From positions 1 through 12,896 of the forward strand of contig JAEYON010000177.1 of NCBI GenBank assembly GCA_023411645.1: DNA of 12,896 nucleotides, in the 5' to 3' direction. This document shows, piece after piece, positions 7,071-12,896 of this stretch. The translations under genes and the position numbers were made by a program. The DNA is from Bacillota bacterium. Its GTDB lineage: Bacteria; Bacillota; Clostridia; Acetivibrionales; DTU013. Under the pieces are notes generated by a model. The model was not told the origin of the DNA and did no database searches. It saw nothing but the letters and a program-made list of their open reading frames with translations. Within the stretch, counting starts at the first letter, position 1, and each line of letters begins with the position of its first letter.

Positions 7071-7386
7071 GAAACTTACCTCCTATTCATCGGCATTATA
7101 TAGTTGTAAAAACACGTAAAAATATTAGATAACATTATACATAAGAACCCTGCCCGCGTCAAGAACGTTGAAATGGATTATTATGGGTCTTACAGCACTA
7201 CCCCTTTATCTTTCTTACATTGCTTTATTCCCTATTCAATACGCCTAACGAGTAAACACTTTTGAAACCCAATATCGTGTTAAAACAGTCCAATTTTCTT
7301 TTTACAATTACGATACCAATAAGTGCATACACAGTCATAATCAAAGTAGATACTATTGTGTCTTTCCGTTATTCAATCCAATGCCC
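7071..7386. other. 316-base intergenic region holding the guaB promoter
   Basis: The end nearest guaB holds its ribosome site and promoter. The rest (about 7163-7386) is AT-rich and has no convincing gene, RNA or terminator. A 37-codon minus-strand open frame (starting with ATG, MTVYALIGIVIV) and a 67-codon plus-strand frame are present, but neither has a good ribosome site. I saw no purine-riboswitch-like core. A terminator for the acetyltransferase gene ending at 7387 is not apparent. Confidence 0.45.
7134..7162 (-). promoter_or_regulatory. Vegetative (SigA-type) promoter of guaB
   Basis: On the minus strand TTGACG (7162-7157) is followed after exactly 17 bases by TATAAT (7139-7134). The -35 matches consensus at five of six bases and the -10 at all six. 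Transcription should begin near 7127, leaving a leader of about 57 bases before guaB. This is the best housekeeping promoter in the window, fitting strong constitutive expression. Confidence 0.85.
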
Positions 7387-7806
7387 TCAATCTTTGTACA
7401 AAGGTCTCATCATAAATCTGCCTTCAGCTGCCTTTCCAAACCCAAACTGTTCATATAATCCATGAGCATCCTTTGTAGCCAGGATACCCCTTAAGTCCTT
7501 GTAGTCGCTTGACTCCACGATCATCTTTACCAATTTCTTGCCAATCTCTTTTCCCCTGTGGTTTTCATCTACAATCACATCGCAAAGCCAATAAACAGTG
7601 GCATAATCTGTTACAACCCGTGCAAATCCAACCAGTTCATTACCTATATAAGCACCGTAACAATCGGAGTTGCTTATAGCTTTTTCTATTACCTCGACCG
7701 AGCGGTCACTCGCCCAATAACTCTTTGATAATAGCTCTTTAATCTTCTCAATCGACAATAATGACTTTTCATTGCTAATCTTATACTCTCCGAATTCCCA
7801 CTCCAT
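7387..7806 (-). CDS. GNAT family N-acetyltransferase
   Basis: A 139-residue single-domain protein of the GCN5-related acetyltransferase fold, which transfers the acetyl group of acetyl-CoA to an amine. The sequence ELVGFARVVTDYATVYWLCDVIVDENHRGKEIGKKL is a standard strand 3-4/motif A unit, with the pyrophosphate-binding loop HRGKEIG at 83-89. Motif B ends with the usual LYEQFGF (117-123), which includes the candidate general-acid tyrosine Y118. The C-terminus MRPLYKD is common in small GNAT proteins close to COG0456. The ATG at 7806 follows AGGAGGGAG. It stands alone between the glycosidase gene and guaB, with gaps of 174 and 316 bases. The acceptor substrate cannot be told; an amino acid, small amine, antibiotic or protein N-terminus are all possible. 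Confidence 0.9.
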   Translation of the reverse strand: MEWEFGEYKISNEKSLLSIEKIKELLSKSYWASDRSVEVIEKAISNSDCYGAYIGNELVGFARVVTDYATVYWLCDVIVDENHRGKEIGKKLVKMIVESSDYKDLRGILATKDAHGLYEQFGFGKAAEGRFMMRPLYKD

Positions 7807-7980
7807 ACGATCTCCCTCCTTGCCAGTTTTGCTGTCAGGCTTGGCATTCTAATATCATCTTTTGATAGTCAAGCCTTAAGAACTCTTTCCCGTTTGGTAA
7901 TTCATAACATGTTTTGTTTAATGTTGCTACAAGCTGCCTTAAGCTCTCCAATTACGGCGATCCTACAGACTAGCTATATT

Positions 7981-9486
7981 TCATTTTGCTGCCGGGCGCT
8001 CTTCAGCTTTATCTGCAGCTCCCGCATTCTTTTTAGCCGCAGCCTTATCCTCTGACATTTCCTCTACCGTCTTTATATTCAACCTGGCAGCTCCTATGTA
8101 ATCATCTTTAGTTTTAATGAGCCTGCCCGACTTCATCCTCTTTTTCGCCGCCTTAATCTGGTTCTTGTATTGCGGCAACCATTCTTCCTGTGCTATCAGC
8201 ATTTCGTCCACCATCTGCCAAATCTCAGGAGGATTACAAACTGCCCCTACCAATGGATCCATCATCATTGCCTGTTTCAGCAAAGCCTCATCTCCGTGTA
8301 CAGCAGCTTCCACAGCCAATCGCTGTACACTAATACTGGCATTGCATACAGCCGCACAACCCAATGGCAGATCACCGACTCTAGGAATATTCACTCCATT
8401 TGCATCAACATAACCTGGCACCTCCACAACTGCATCATCCGGAAGGTTAGTAATGGTTCCATTATTGATTACATTAAAATGTCCTCTGTATAGCCGGCCA
8501 GTTTCTAACCCTTCCAGGATATAAGACCCGTGTTCCTTACTTCGCTTTTCCTGTTTAAACTCGAAGGGTGCCTCCTTTAACCAGTTGGGGAAGTCTGATT
8601 CAAACCAGTTCCTGCCCTCCGTGCAGACTCGCAGATATCCGCCAGTTTCCCCATTGATCCATACGCCCAAATCAATCCAGTCACGAATTTCATCAGGACG
8701 TTTCCTGTACCATGGCACATATTCGCTCAGGTGCCCATTAGACTCTGTGCTGTAGTAACCGAACCTCCTTAGCATGTCAATGCGCACCTTTTCAGTTTTT
8801 GAATATTCAGGATGCTTTTCAAACGCCTCCAGGAGTTTGCCTGTCATGTCTTCTCCGTTGTGCCTGACCTGAACATACCATGTCTGATGATTTATTCCTG
8901 CGCATATTATATCAACTTCTTCCCTCTTCAAGTTCAGAACTTCAGCTATCTGCTGATGTCCGTGCTGTACTCCGTGACATAGCCCTATAGTATTAACTCT
9001 GCCGTATTTGTTACATGCCCAGGTTAACATTGCATTGGGATTGGCATAATTTAACATCAGACAACCGGGAGCCGCAACCTCTCTGATATCCTTGCAGAAG
9101 TCCAGTACTGCGGCAATCCCTCTTTGTCCATACATAATTCCGCCGGCACAGAGAGTGTCCCCAACGCACTGATCAACACCATATTTAAGAGGTATATCAA
9201 TATCCAATTTGAAGGCATCAAGCCCTCCAATCCTTACTACATTGAAAACATATTTAGCATTTTTAACTGCAGTTCTGCGATCGGTTGTAGACTGGATTTT
9301 TATGTTCAATCCATTAGCGTCAATATCCCTTTGACAAAGCTGTGTAACCATATCAAGATTGTTTTGATTTATATCGGTAAAAGCAACTTCAATATCATGG
9401 AATTCCTTTACCGCCAGCACATCACGTAAAAGCCCTCTTGTAAAGCCAATGCTGCCTGCCCCAATAAAAGCTATTTTAAAAGACAT
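7981..9486 (-). CDS. Glycoside hydrolase family 4 protein (alpha-galactosidase/alpha-glucosidase-like)
   Basis: A 501-residue NAD- and Mn-dependent glycosidase of family GH4, which cleaves by a redox-elimination mechanism. The N-terminal Rossmann motif FIGAGSIGFTRG (7-18) binds NAD. Further family landmarks are GDTLCAGGIMYGQRGI (109-124), MLNYANPNAM (144-153), the metal-site motif GLCHGVQ (C170, H171), CAGINH (H200), and TESNGHLSEYVPWYRK, which aligns with MelA-type alpha-galactosidases. The residue after the metal cysteine is His, as in enzymes acting on non-phosphorylated alpha-glycosides. The motif CHGV fits neither the CHSV usual in alpha-galactosidases nor the CHGF of alpha-glucuronidases, so the exact sugar is open. 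A charged, alanine- and lysine-rich tail of about 30 residues ends the protein. The ATG at 9486 lies behind GGGAGG, close downstream of a palindromic operator. No transporter gene is adjacent. Confidence 0.9.
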   Translation of the reverse strand: MSFKIAFIGAGSIGFTRGLLRDVLAVKEFHDIEVAFTDINQNNLDMVTQLCQRDIDANGLNIKIQSTTDRRTAVKNAKYVFNVVRIGGLDAFKLDIDIPLKYGVDQCVGDTLCAGGIMYGQRGIAAVLDFCKDIREVAAPGCLMLNYANPNAMLTWACNKYGRVNTIGLCHGVQHGHQQIAEVLNLKREEVDIICAGINHQTWYVQVRHNGEDMTGKLLEAFEKHPEYSKTEKVRIDMLRRFGYYSTESNGHLSEYVPWYRKRPDEIRDWIDLGVWINGETGGYLRVCTEGRNWFESDFPNWLKEAPFEFKQEKRSKEHGSYILEGLETGRLYRGHFNVINNGTITNLPDDAVVEVPGYVDANGVNIPRVGDLPLGCAAVCNASISVQRLAVEAAVHGDEALLKQAMMMDPLVGAVCNPPEIWQMVDEMLIAQEEWLPQYKNQIKAAKKRMKSGRLIKTKDDYIGAARLNIKTVEEMSEDKAAAKKNAGAADKAEERPAAK

Positions 9487-9505
9487 AAAGCAACCTCCCG
9501 TTATG

Positions 9506-9519
9506 TAATGTTAACATTA
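9506..9519. promoter_or_regulatory. Perfect 14-base palindrome, candidate operator of the GH4 gene
   Basis: TAATGTTAACATTA is a perfect palindrome ending 20 bases before the GH4 start. On the minus strand it immediately follows a TATAAT -10 box at 9524-9519 and so covers the expected transcription start. No good -35 is seen at normal spacing. A repressor bound here would block initiation. The regulator is not encoded beside it, and the palindrome differs from the TetR operators at 11078 and 11141. Confidence 0.55.
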
Positions 9520-9655
9520 TTATATACCAATTTTTATTATGTTGTTTATAAAATGTAAAATAAGATGGACTAGAAGATATCTCTATTATCGTTCCAATCC
9601 AACTCCATTATAGGGCTTTTCAAAGTTACCTCTTTTTCACGCCACACAGAGCGAG

Positions 9656-10273
9656 TTAATCGATCCGGCAGACAGCCCGTACAAAACTTGCTTCCGCTGA
9701 AATTTTTAAGGGGAACGCAATTACCTCAAAGCTATCTATATCAAGCAAGCTATGTAAATTTACAAGATTCTCTAAAACGAATATTTCATTCGCCAACAAT
9801 GCCTTATGAAAAGTAAACGGCGGGTAGTCAGGTGCGGGCATATCCATCCCAAGCATTTTGATATTTTTTGATAGCAGGAAATCGGCTAATTCATTACTTA
9901 CTGCCGGATGGCGTGTAAAATATTCTTCCGTACAATAATGTTTGTCAAAACCCGTATAAAGTAGGACAACACATCCATCAGTAACCATATCTTTATAAAA
10001 AGGCTTCATGCTTATTGGGTTTTCACCACGAACATCGAGAAGAACACCCTTTCCGATGAAATTTTCAAGAGCGAAATCCGAAGCAAATCTATTATCGTTT
10101 ATCATGTGCATTGGCAAATCAATATGCGTACCCGTGTGAAAGCATGAAGTTAATACATATGAGCAATAGCCGTCTTTCTCCAGCAAGCTATATTTTTGAA
10201 GGGTTGTTTTATAATCCCCAGGGTAGATTGGCGTATTTTCATTAAGAATATGAGATATATCAATCAATCTCAA
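9656..10273 (-). CDS. Cyclase family (kynurenine formamidase-like) metal-dependent hydrolase
   Basis: A 205-residue protein of the cyclase family that includes bacterial kynurenine formamidase and other metal-dependent amide- or ring-opening hydrolases. The signature HTGTHIDLPMH (46-56) supplies metal ligands H46, H50 and D52, with H56 also conserved. A second conserved block, FTFHKALLANEIFVLENL (153-170), contributes H156 and E168. The N-terminal IDISHILNENTPIYPGD is also typical. The start is a TTG at 10273, eight bases after GAGGAGG; no in-frame ATG exists nearby. The ribosome site lies against the end of the tetR gene 13 bases upstream, so the two form an operon. Tryptophan-pathway genes are absent, so kynurenine formamidase itself is not supported. 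Given the divergent thiolase pair, hydrolysis of a cyclic diketone, lactone or amide in a catabolic pathway is a reasonable inference. Confidence 0.88.
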   Translation of the reverse strand: MRLIDISHILNENTPIYPGDYKTTLQKYSLLEKDGYCSYVLTSCFHTGTHIDLPMHMINDNRFASDFALENFIGKGVLLDVRGENPISMKPFYKDMVTDGCVVLLYTGFDKHYCTEEYFTRHPAVSNELADFLLSKNIKMLGMDMPAPDYPPFTFHKALLANEIFVLENLVNLHSLLDIDSFEVIAFPLKISAEASFVRAVCRID

Positions 10274-10286
10274 TGGTTAAGCCTCC

Positions 10287-10943
10287 TCAATACAATGCCC
10301 ATATTGTCTGTGAAAAGTCTGTATGTCTACTCTGAACATAGCTGCGGGCATCATCGATAAGCTTATCAATTTCATCAGGCATAATCTTAAAGCTGGATAA
10401 TCCAACTCTCAAAAGTATTGCCGCAGCTTCTTCAATACCAATGGATATATTGCCGTCAATTATATTAATCAGCAGCGCTCTCTCCGCTCCGCACAATGCA
10501 AGTATGTTCGGAAAAAAATCATCGTTGATTTCATACCCGGAGTCTTCAAGCAATATTCTCATGAATTCATCCAATTTATGAGCAATCAGCATCCATGTTG
10601 AGGATGAGTTAAGTGCAGATCTGTATAGTTTCCTAAACTTTTCATTTTCAAGCAACATAGAATAGGCGAACATCATAGCAGTAGAATACCTTTGAAACGG
10701 CTCATTCCGAGCAAAAGCATATTTTTTGATAACATCGAAAAAGTCGTTAAAAATATCATCTATTACGTTATTGAATAACACATTTTTACTTTCAAAATAG
10801 AAAAAAAGCAGGCCGGTAGATATGTTGGAAACATCGCAGATTTGTCTGGTCGTTGTGTTTTCATAGCCGTTTTCCCAGAACAATTTTTTCGCGACCCTCA
10901 GTATCGTATTTCTTTTTTGATCTGTCTTTTTAGCTTGATTCAT
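10287..10943 (-). CDS. TetR family transcriptional regulator
   Basis: A 218-residue one-component repressor. The N-terminal TetR DNA-binding domain covers about residues 8-60, with the helix-turn-helix TTTRQICDVSNISTGLLFFYF at roughly 30-50 and the characteristic FESKNVLFNNVI following. The remaining helices (60-218) form the ligand and dimer domain, which is not assignable to a ligand. I chose ATG at 10943, seven bases behind AAGGA. A TTG at 10961 and an ATG at 10949 in the same frame overlap or crowd that site. The gene heads a two-gene operon with the cyclase and is divergent from the thiolase. The 256-base gap holds two matching palindromes, the obvious operators for it. A minus-strand promoter TTGATA-N17-TAGTAT (11048-11020) is a fair candidate for its own expression. 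Confidence 0.92.
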   Translation of the reverse strand: MNQAKKTDQKRNTILRVAKKLFWENGYENTTTRQICDVSNISTGLLFFYFESKNVLFNNVIDDIFNDFFDVIKKYAFARNEPFQRYSTAMMFAYSMLLENEKFRKLYRSALNSSSTWMLIAHKLDEFMRILLEDSGYEINDDFFPNILALCGAERALLINIIDGNISIGIEEAAAILLRVGLSSFKIMPDEIDKLIDDARSYVQSRHTDFSQTIWALY

Positions 10944-11019
10944 ATGCATTTCCTTTTTCAATAGATTTAGGGCATATAGAAATTAATTTTTAGCCAATCC
11001 ATAGCTTCATGCAGATTTA

Positions 11020-11048
11020 ATACTACCACTGCAAAATGGAAATATCAA
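11020..11048 (-). promoter_or_regulatory. Candidate promoter of the tetR-cyclase operon
   Basis: Read on the minus strand, TTGATA (11048-11043) and TAGTAT (11025-11020) are separated by 17 bases. The -35 matches at five of six positions and the -10 at four of six, so it is weaker than the divergent promoter. The first palindromic operator (11078-11089) lies 30 bases upstream of this -35, where a repressor could hinder but not fully block it. The leader would be about 70 bases. Confidence 0.45.
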
Positions 11049-11077
11049 GTATTTAGAATAACATAGAAAGTATTTTT

Positions 11078-11097
11078 TGAGCAAGCTCAATTTTATT
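11078..11097. promoter_or_regulatory. Upstream TetR operator candidate (copy 1)
   Basis: TTGAGC-AA-GCTCAA (11077-11090) is an inverted repeat, and the 20 bases TGAGCAAGCTCAATTTTATT are repeated with one mismatch at 11141-11160. It ends just before the -35 of the thiolase promoter. Its placement next to a tetR gene and its second copy make it a strong operator candidate. Confidence 0.7.
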
Positions 11098-11098
11098 A

Positions 11099-11127
11099 TT
11101 GACTCTAATTTTTTTGCATGATATAGT
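11099..11127 (+). promoter_or_regulatory. Promoter of the thiolase-DUF35 operon
   Basis: TTGACT (11099-11104) and TATAGT (11122-11127) are exactly 17 bases apart, each matching the vegetative consensus at five of six positions. A second -10-like TATAAT at 11127-11132 would give a 22-base spacer and is less likely. Transcription should start near 11134, so the downstream operator covers about +8 to +19 and the upstream operator abuts the -35. Confidence 0.7.
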
Positions 11128-11140
11128 ATAATTAGAAAAC

Positions 11141-11160
11141 TGAGCATGCTCAATTTTATT
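11141..11160. promoter_or_regulatory. Downstream TetR operator candidate (copy 2)
   Basis: TGAGCATGCTCA (11141-11152) is a perfect 12-base palindrome, flanked by AAA and TTT that extend its symmetry. The following ATTTTATT is shared with copy 1. The centres of the two copies are 63 bases apart, equal to six turns of B-DNA, which would place two bound dimers on the same face of the helix. Confidence 0.75.
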
Positions 11161-11198
11161 CTTTCAACATTAAAAAATTAATGAGGGAGGTAAATACT

Positions 11199-12497
11199 AT
11201 GGGTATAAACGTTGGTGAACTGAACGAAGGTGTCTCAATTATCGGCGTAGGAGCAACCCCCTTTGGTGATGTCATGTCAACGCCTTTAATGCAAGGCATG
11301 ACAGAGAGAGAATTAGTTTCCTGGGCTGCAATTGAGGCGATGGAGGATGCGGGAATTGAGTCAAAGGATATCGATGCGTTTTATCTGGGCATGGTTCTGG
11401 ACGAAACATTATCGCGTACTCTGGGCGGATCGGGAGCCTTTTCGGATTGGCTTGGCATGCGCAACAAACCGGGGTTTCATCATGAGATAGCATGCGCTAC
11501 AAGTCTGGCAGGACTAAGGCACGCAGTGCTCAGTGTGGCCTCCGGAATACATAGGATAGTAATAGCAGCGAATGTTGAGACAACATTGAGCAGACCTTGT
11601 GAAAACATGCCTGCACATATAAGAGAGAGACTGCCGGAAGGTGAGCTGTTTGAAAAGGCATTTTATACGGCTGATGCGGCATATTGGCACCCCTCGGGTT
11701 CATCACTCGGAATGCTATTTGACAGTAACGCGATTTCTTACGGCAAGAAATATGGACTTACACTCGATCAGTTGGATGACGTAATGATTGAATGCGCCAT
11801 CAACAACCGTCACAACGCGTTAATGAACCCTCTGGCAACCATGGTGTCTACGGAATACTCGGAGGAAGCAAAGGAACATGGGTTTGATGACCCACGCAAG
11901 TATTTGAAATCCAGATTCAATCCCAGATTTGGTTCCGTTGCGCGCATGGCTTTTGCGTCAATACCGGTAGACGGTGCAAGCGCGGTGATTGTATGTCCCA
12001 CAAAGCTTGCAAAGAAGCTTGTTTCCCAACCGATAGAGGTTGTTGGGCTTGGATCGACTGCTGAGAGTTTCATACATGAATCAAATGCTTCTCCACAGAA
12101 TTTTGATCAGGAAGCCTTCCGCCAGGCATATCAGATGGCCAGAATTAATGACCCTTACAGAGAAATCCAATATGCATCCATCCATGACTGCACAATATGT
12201 CATCAGTTTATTTCAAGTGAGGGTGCAGGGTACTTCCGTCCGGGTGAAGCGTATCAGGCCATACTCGATGGAAGAACCAGAATAGATGGGGATAAGCCTA
12301 TGAACAGCAGCGGCGGAAGAACTGCCGTCGGGCATGCATTTGCCGCATCCGGAGGCGCGGAAATTGCAGAAACAGTCCGGCAGATGCGCGGTGAATGCGG
12401 AAAGCGGCAGGTGAAGAATATACCTGAAACCAGTGTGGTTCACACTCTTGGTGGAGGAGCTCATACATGTGTTACCGTTCTTCGTAAATCTATGTAG
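11199..12497 (+). CDS. SCP2-type thiolase-like protein (acetyl-CoA acetyltransferase/lipid-transfer family)
   Basis: A 432-residue thiolase-superfamily protein. The thiolase fold signature is seen from SIIGVGATPFGD (13-24) onward. The nucleophile-position cysteine is C99 in HEIACATSLAGLRHA. Later motifs are IHDCTICHQF (H329, C331) and NSSGGRTAVGHAFAASGGAEI, with H379 in the place of the catalytic histidine. The second thiolase cysteine (C-x-G near the C-terminus) is replaced by GGG at 418-420, as in SCP2/Ltp-type members. This group includes enzymes that act with a DUF35 partner in acyl transfer or retro-aldol C-C cleavage of acyl-CoAs. The start is ATG at 11199 behind GAGGGAGG; an ATG at 11181 overlaps that ribosome site and is rejected. 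A DUF35 gene follows after 19 bases. The substrate is unknown. Confidence 0.88.
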   Translation: MGINVGELNEGVSIIGVGATPFGDVMSTPLMQGMTERELVSWAAIEAMEDAGIESKDIDAFYLGMVLDETLSRTLGGSGAFSDWLGMRNKPGFHHEIACATSLAGLRHAVLSVASGIHRIVIAANVETTLSRPCENMPAHIRERLPEGELFEKAFYTADAAYWHPSGSSLGMLFDSNAISYGKKYGLTLDQLDDVMIECAINNRHNALMNPLATMVSTEYSEEAKEHGFDDPRKYLKSRFNPRFGSVARMAFASIPVDGASAVIVCPTKLAKKLVSQPIEVVGLGSTAESFIHESNASPQNFDQEAFRQAYQMARINDPYREIQYASIHDCTICHQFISSEGAGYFRPGEAYQAILDGRTRIDGDKPMNSSGGRTAVGHAFAASGGAEIAETVRQMRGECGKRQVKNIPETSVVHTLGGGAHTCVTVLRKSM

Positions 12498-12516
12498 AAA
12501 GGTGGAGTATATCAAT

Positions 12517-12896
12517 ATGAAAACTTATGTAAAGGATTGGTATGACTTTCTTGAGCAGGATAAAATTATGGGTCTAAAATGCAGGCGATGCGGTTCATAC
12601 GAATTTCCTGCAGTCGCCATATGCAACAATTGTTCAGCCGCAGAAGATTTTGAATGGGTAGAAATGAGCGGCGAAGGCGAACTTGTCTCATTTAGTGTCG
12701 CGCTGTTTCCCGATCCATGGATGGCAAGCTTTGGTACATATCTTCACGGCGCCGTCAAAATGAAAGAGGGAACCACCTTCCATGCAATGATTCTCGGTAT
12801 AGATCCCATGGATACGGAAACGATTTACAAAAAGACTCCAATCAAGGTGAAAGCCGAAACACAGCAAAGGGATGGCTATAAGTATGTAGCTTTCCG
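12517..12896 (+). CDS. DUF35 zinc-ribbon/OB-fold protein (partial, runs off the window)
   Basis: The open frame gives 126 residues and is still open at the window edge. An N-terminal helix (YVKDWYDFLEQDKIMGLKC) leads into a rubredoxin-like zinc ribbon with C22-x2-C25 and C36-x2-C39. An OB-fold domain follows from about residue 48 (MSGEGELVSFSV) with a basic segment near the end. This is the standard DUF35 layout, normally about 130-150 residues, so only a short end is missing. DUF35 proteins form complexes with thiolase-fold enzymes and are thought to present or channel acyl-CoA. The ATG at 12517 lies behind GGTGGAG, 19 bases after the thiolase gene. The pair should be co-transcribed and co-assembled. 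Confidence 0.9.
   Translation, partial: MKTYVKDWYDFLEQDKIMGLKCRRCGSYEFPAVAICNNCSAAEDFEWVEMSGEGELVSFSVALFPDPWMASFGTYLHGAVKMKEGTTFHAMILGIDPMDTETIYKKTPIKVKAETQQRDGYKYVAF

Noticed and set aside
7262..7465. Plus-strand 67-codon open frame overlapping the acetyltransferase end
   Set aside because: It overlaps a clear GNAT gene, lacks a ribosome site, and shows no recognisable domain.
9600..9612. TATAAT on the minus strand downstream of the cyclase gene as a GH4 promoter
   Set aside because: No matching -35 lies 16-18 bases upstream, and a -10 nearer the GH4 gene, next to the palindrome, fits better.
10944..10961. TTG start at 10961 and ATG at 10949 for the TetR gene
   Set aside because: Both lie on or too near the AAGGA ribosome site; the ATG at 10943 has a seven-base spacing.
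11181..11198. Earlier ATG for the thiolase gene at 11181
   Set aside because: The codons from 11181 overlap the GAGGGAGG ribosome site that is well spaced for the ATG at 11199, and the thiolase family starts near that second ATG.

Overview
The window looks like a chromosomal segment from a low-GC, Gram-positive, probably anaerobic Clostridia-type bacterium (Lachnospiraceae-like; this assignment is inference). Supporting signs are strong AGGAGG ribosome sites, use of TTG and GTG starts, greA next to lysS, and an rsbV-rsbW-sigB-type sigma module. No rRNA, tRNA, insertion sequence, CRISPR array or phage gene was seen. Genes from 181 to 10943 all lie on the minus strand; the last two, from 11199, lie on the plus strand.

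Region 1 (181-3307, minus) is a partner-switching sigma-factor module. In transcription order it encodes a membrane protein with a degenerate J-like N-terminus, a STAS anti-anti-sigma factor (RsbV/SpoIIAA type), an RsbW-like HATPase anti-sigma factor whose ATP-binding G1 box is missing, and a SigB/SigF/SigG-type sigma factor overlapping the anti-sigma gene by 17 bases. Downstream, behind a separate leader, is a second HATPase with all its ATP-binding motifs intact. A SigB/SigF-style promoter (GTTTAT-N14-GGGTAA) precedes this last gene, suggesting that the sigma factor drives its own second kinase. The module follows lysS after only 39 bases and has no obvious promoter of its own.

Region 2 (3348-7070, minus) is housekeeping: lysS, greA and guaB. 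guaB has a textbook vegetative promoter. Its active-site residues fall at the same positions as I recall for the Tritrichomonas foetus enzyme. A 316-base gap (7071-7386) holds this promoter and little else that can be named.

Region 3 (7387-9486, minus) has a GNAT acetyltransferase and a family 4 glycoside hydrolase. The hydrolase lies behind a perfect 14-base palindrome that abuts a -10 box.

Region 4 (9656-12896) is a divergent catabolic-looking cluster. On the minus strand a TetR regulator is followed, 13 bases on, by a metal-dependent cyclase-family hydrolase. On the plus strand an SCP2-type thiolase-like protein is followed, 19 bases on, by a DUF35 zinc-ribbon/OB-fold partner that runs off the window. 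Two near-identical palindromic operators, with centres exactly 63 bases apart, bracket the thiolase promoter. The simplest reading is a TetR-controlled, ligand-inducible pathway that cuts a ring or amide (cyclase) and a beta-keto or beta-hydroxy acyl-CoA (thiolase-DUF35). Its substrate cannot be told from the sequence.
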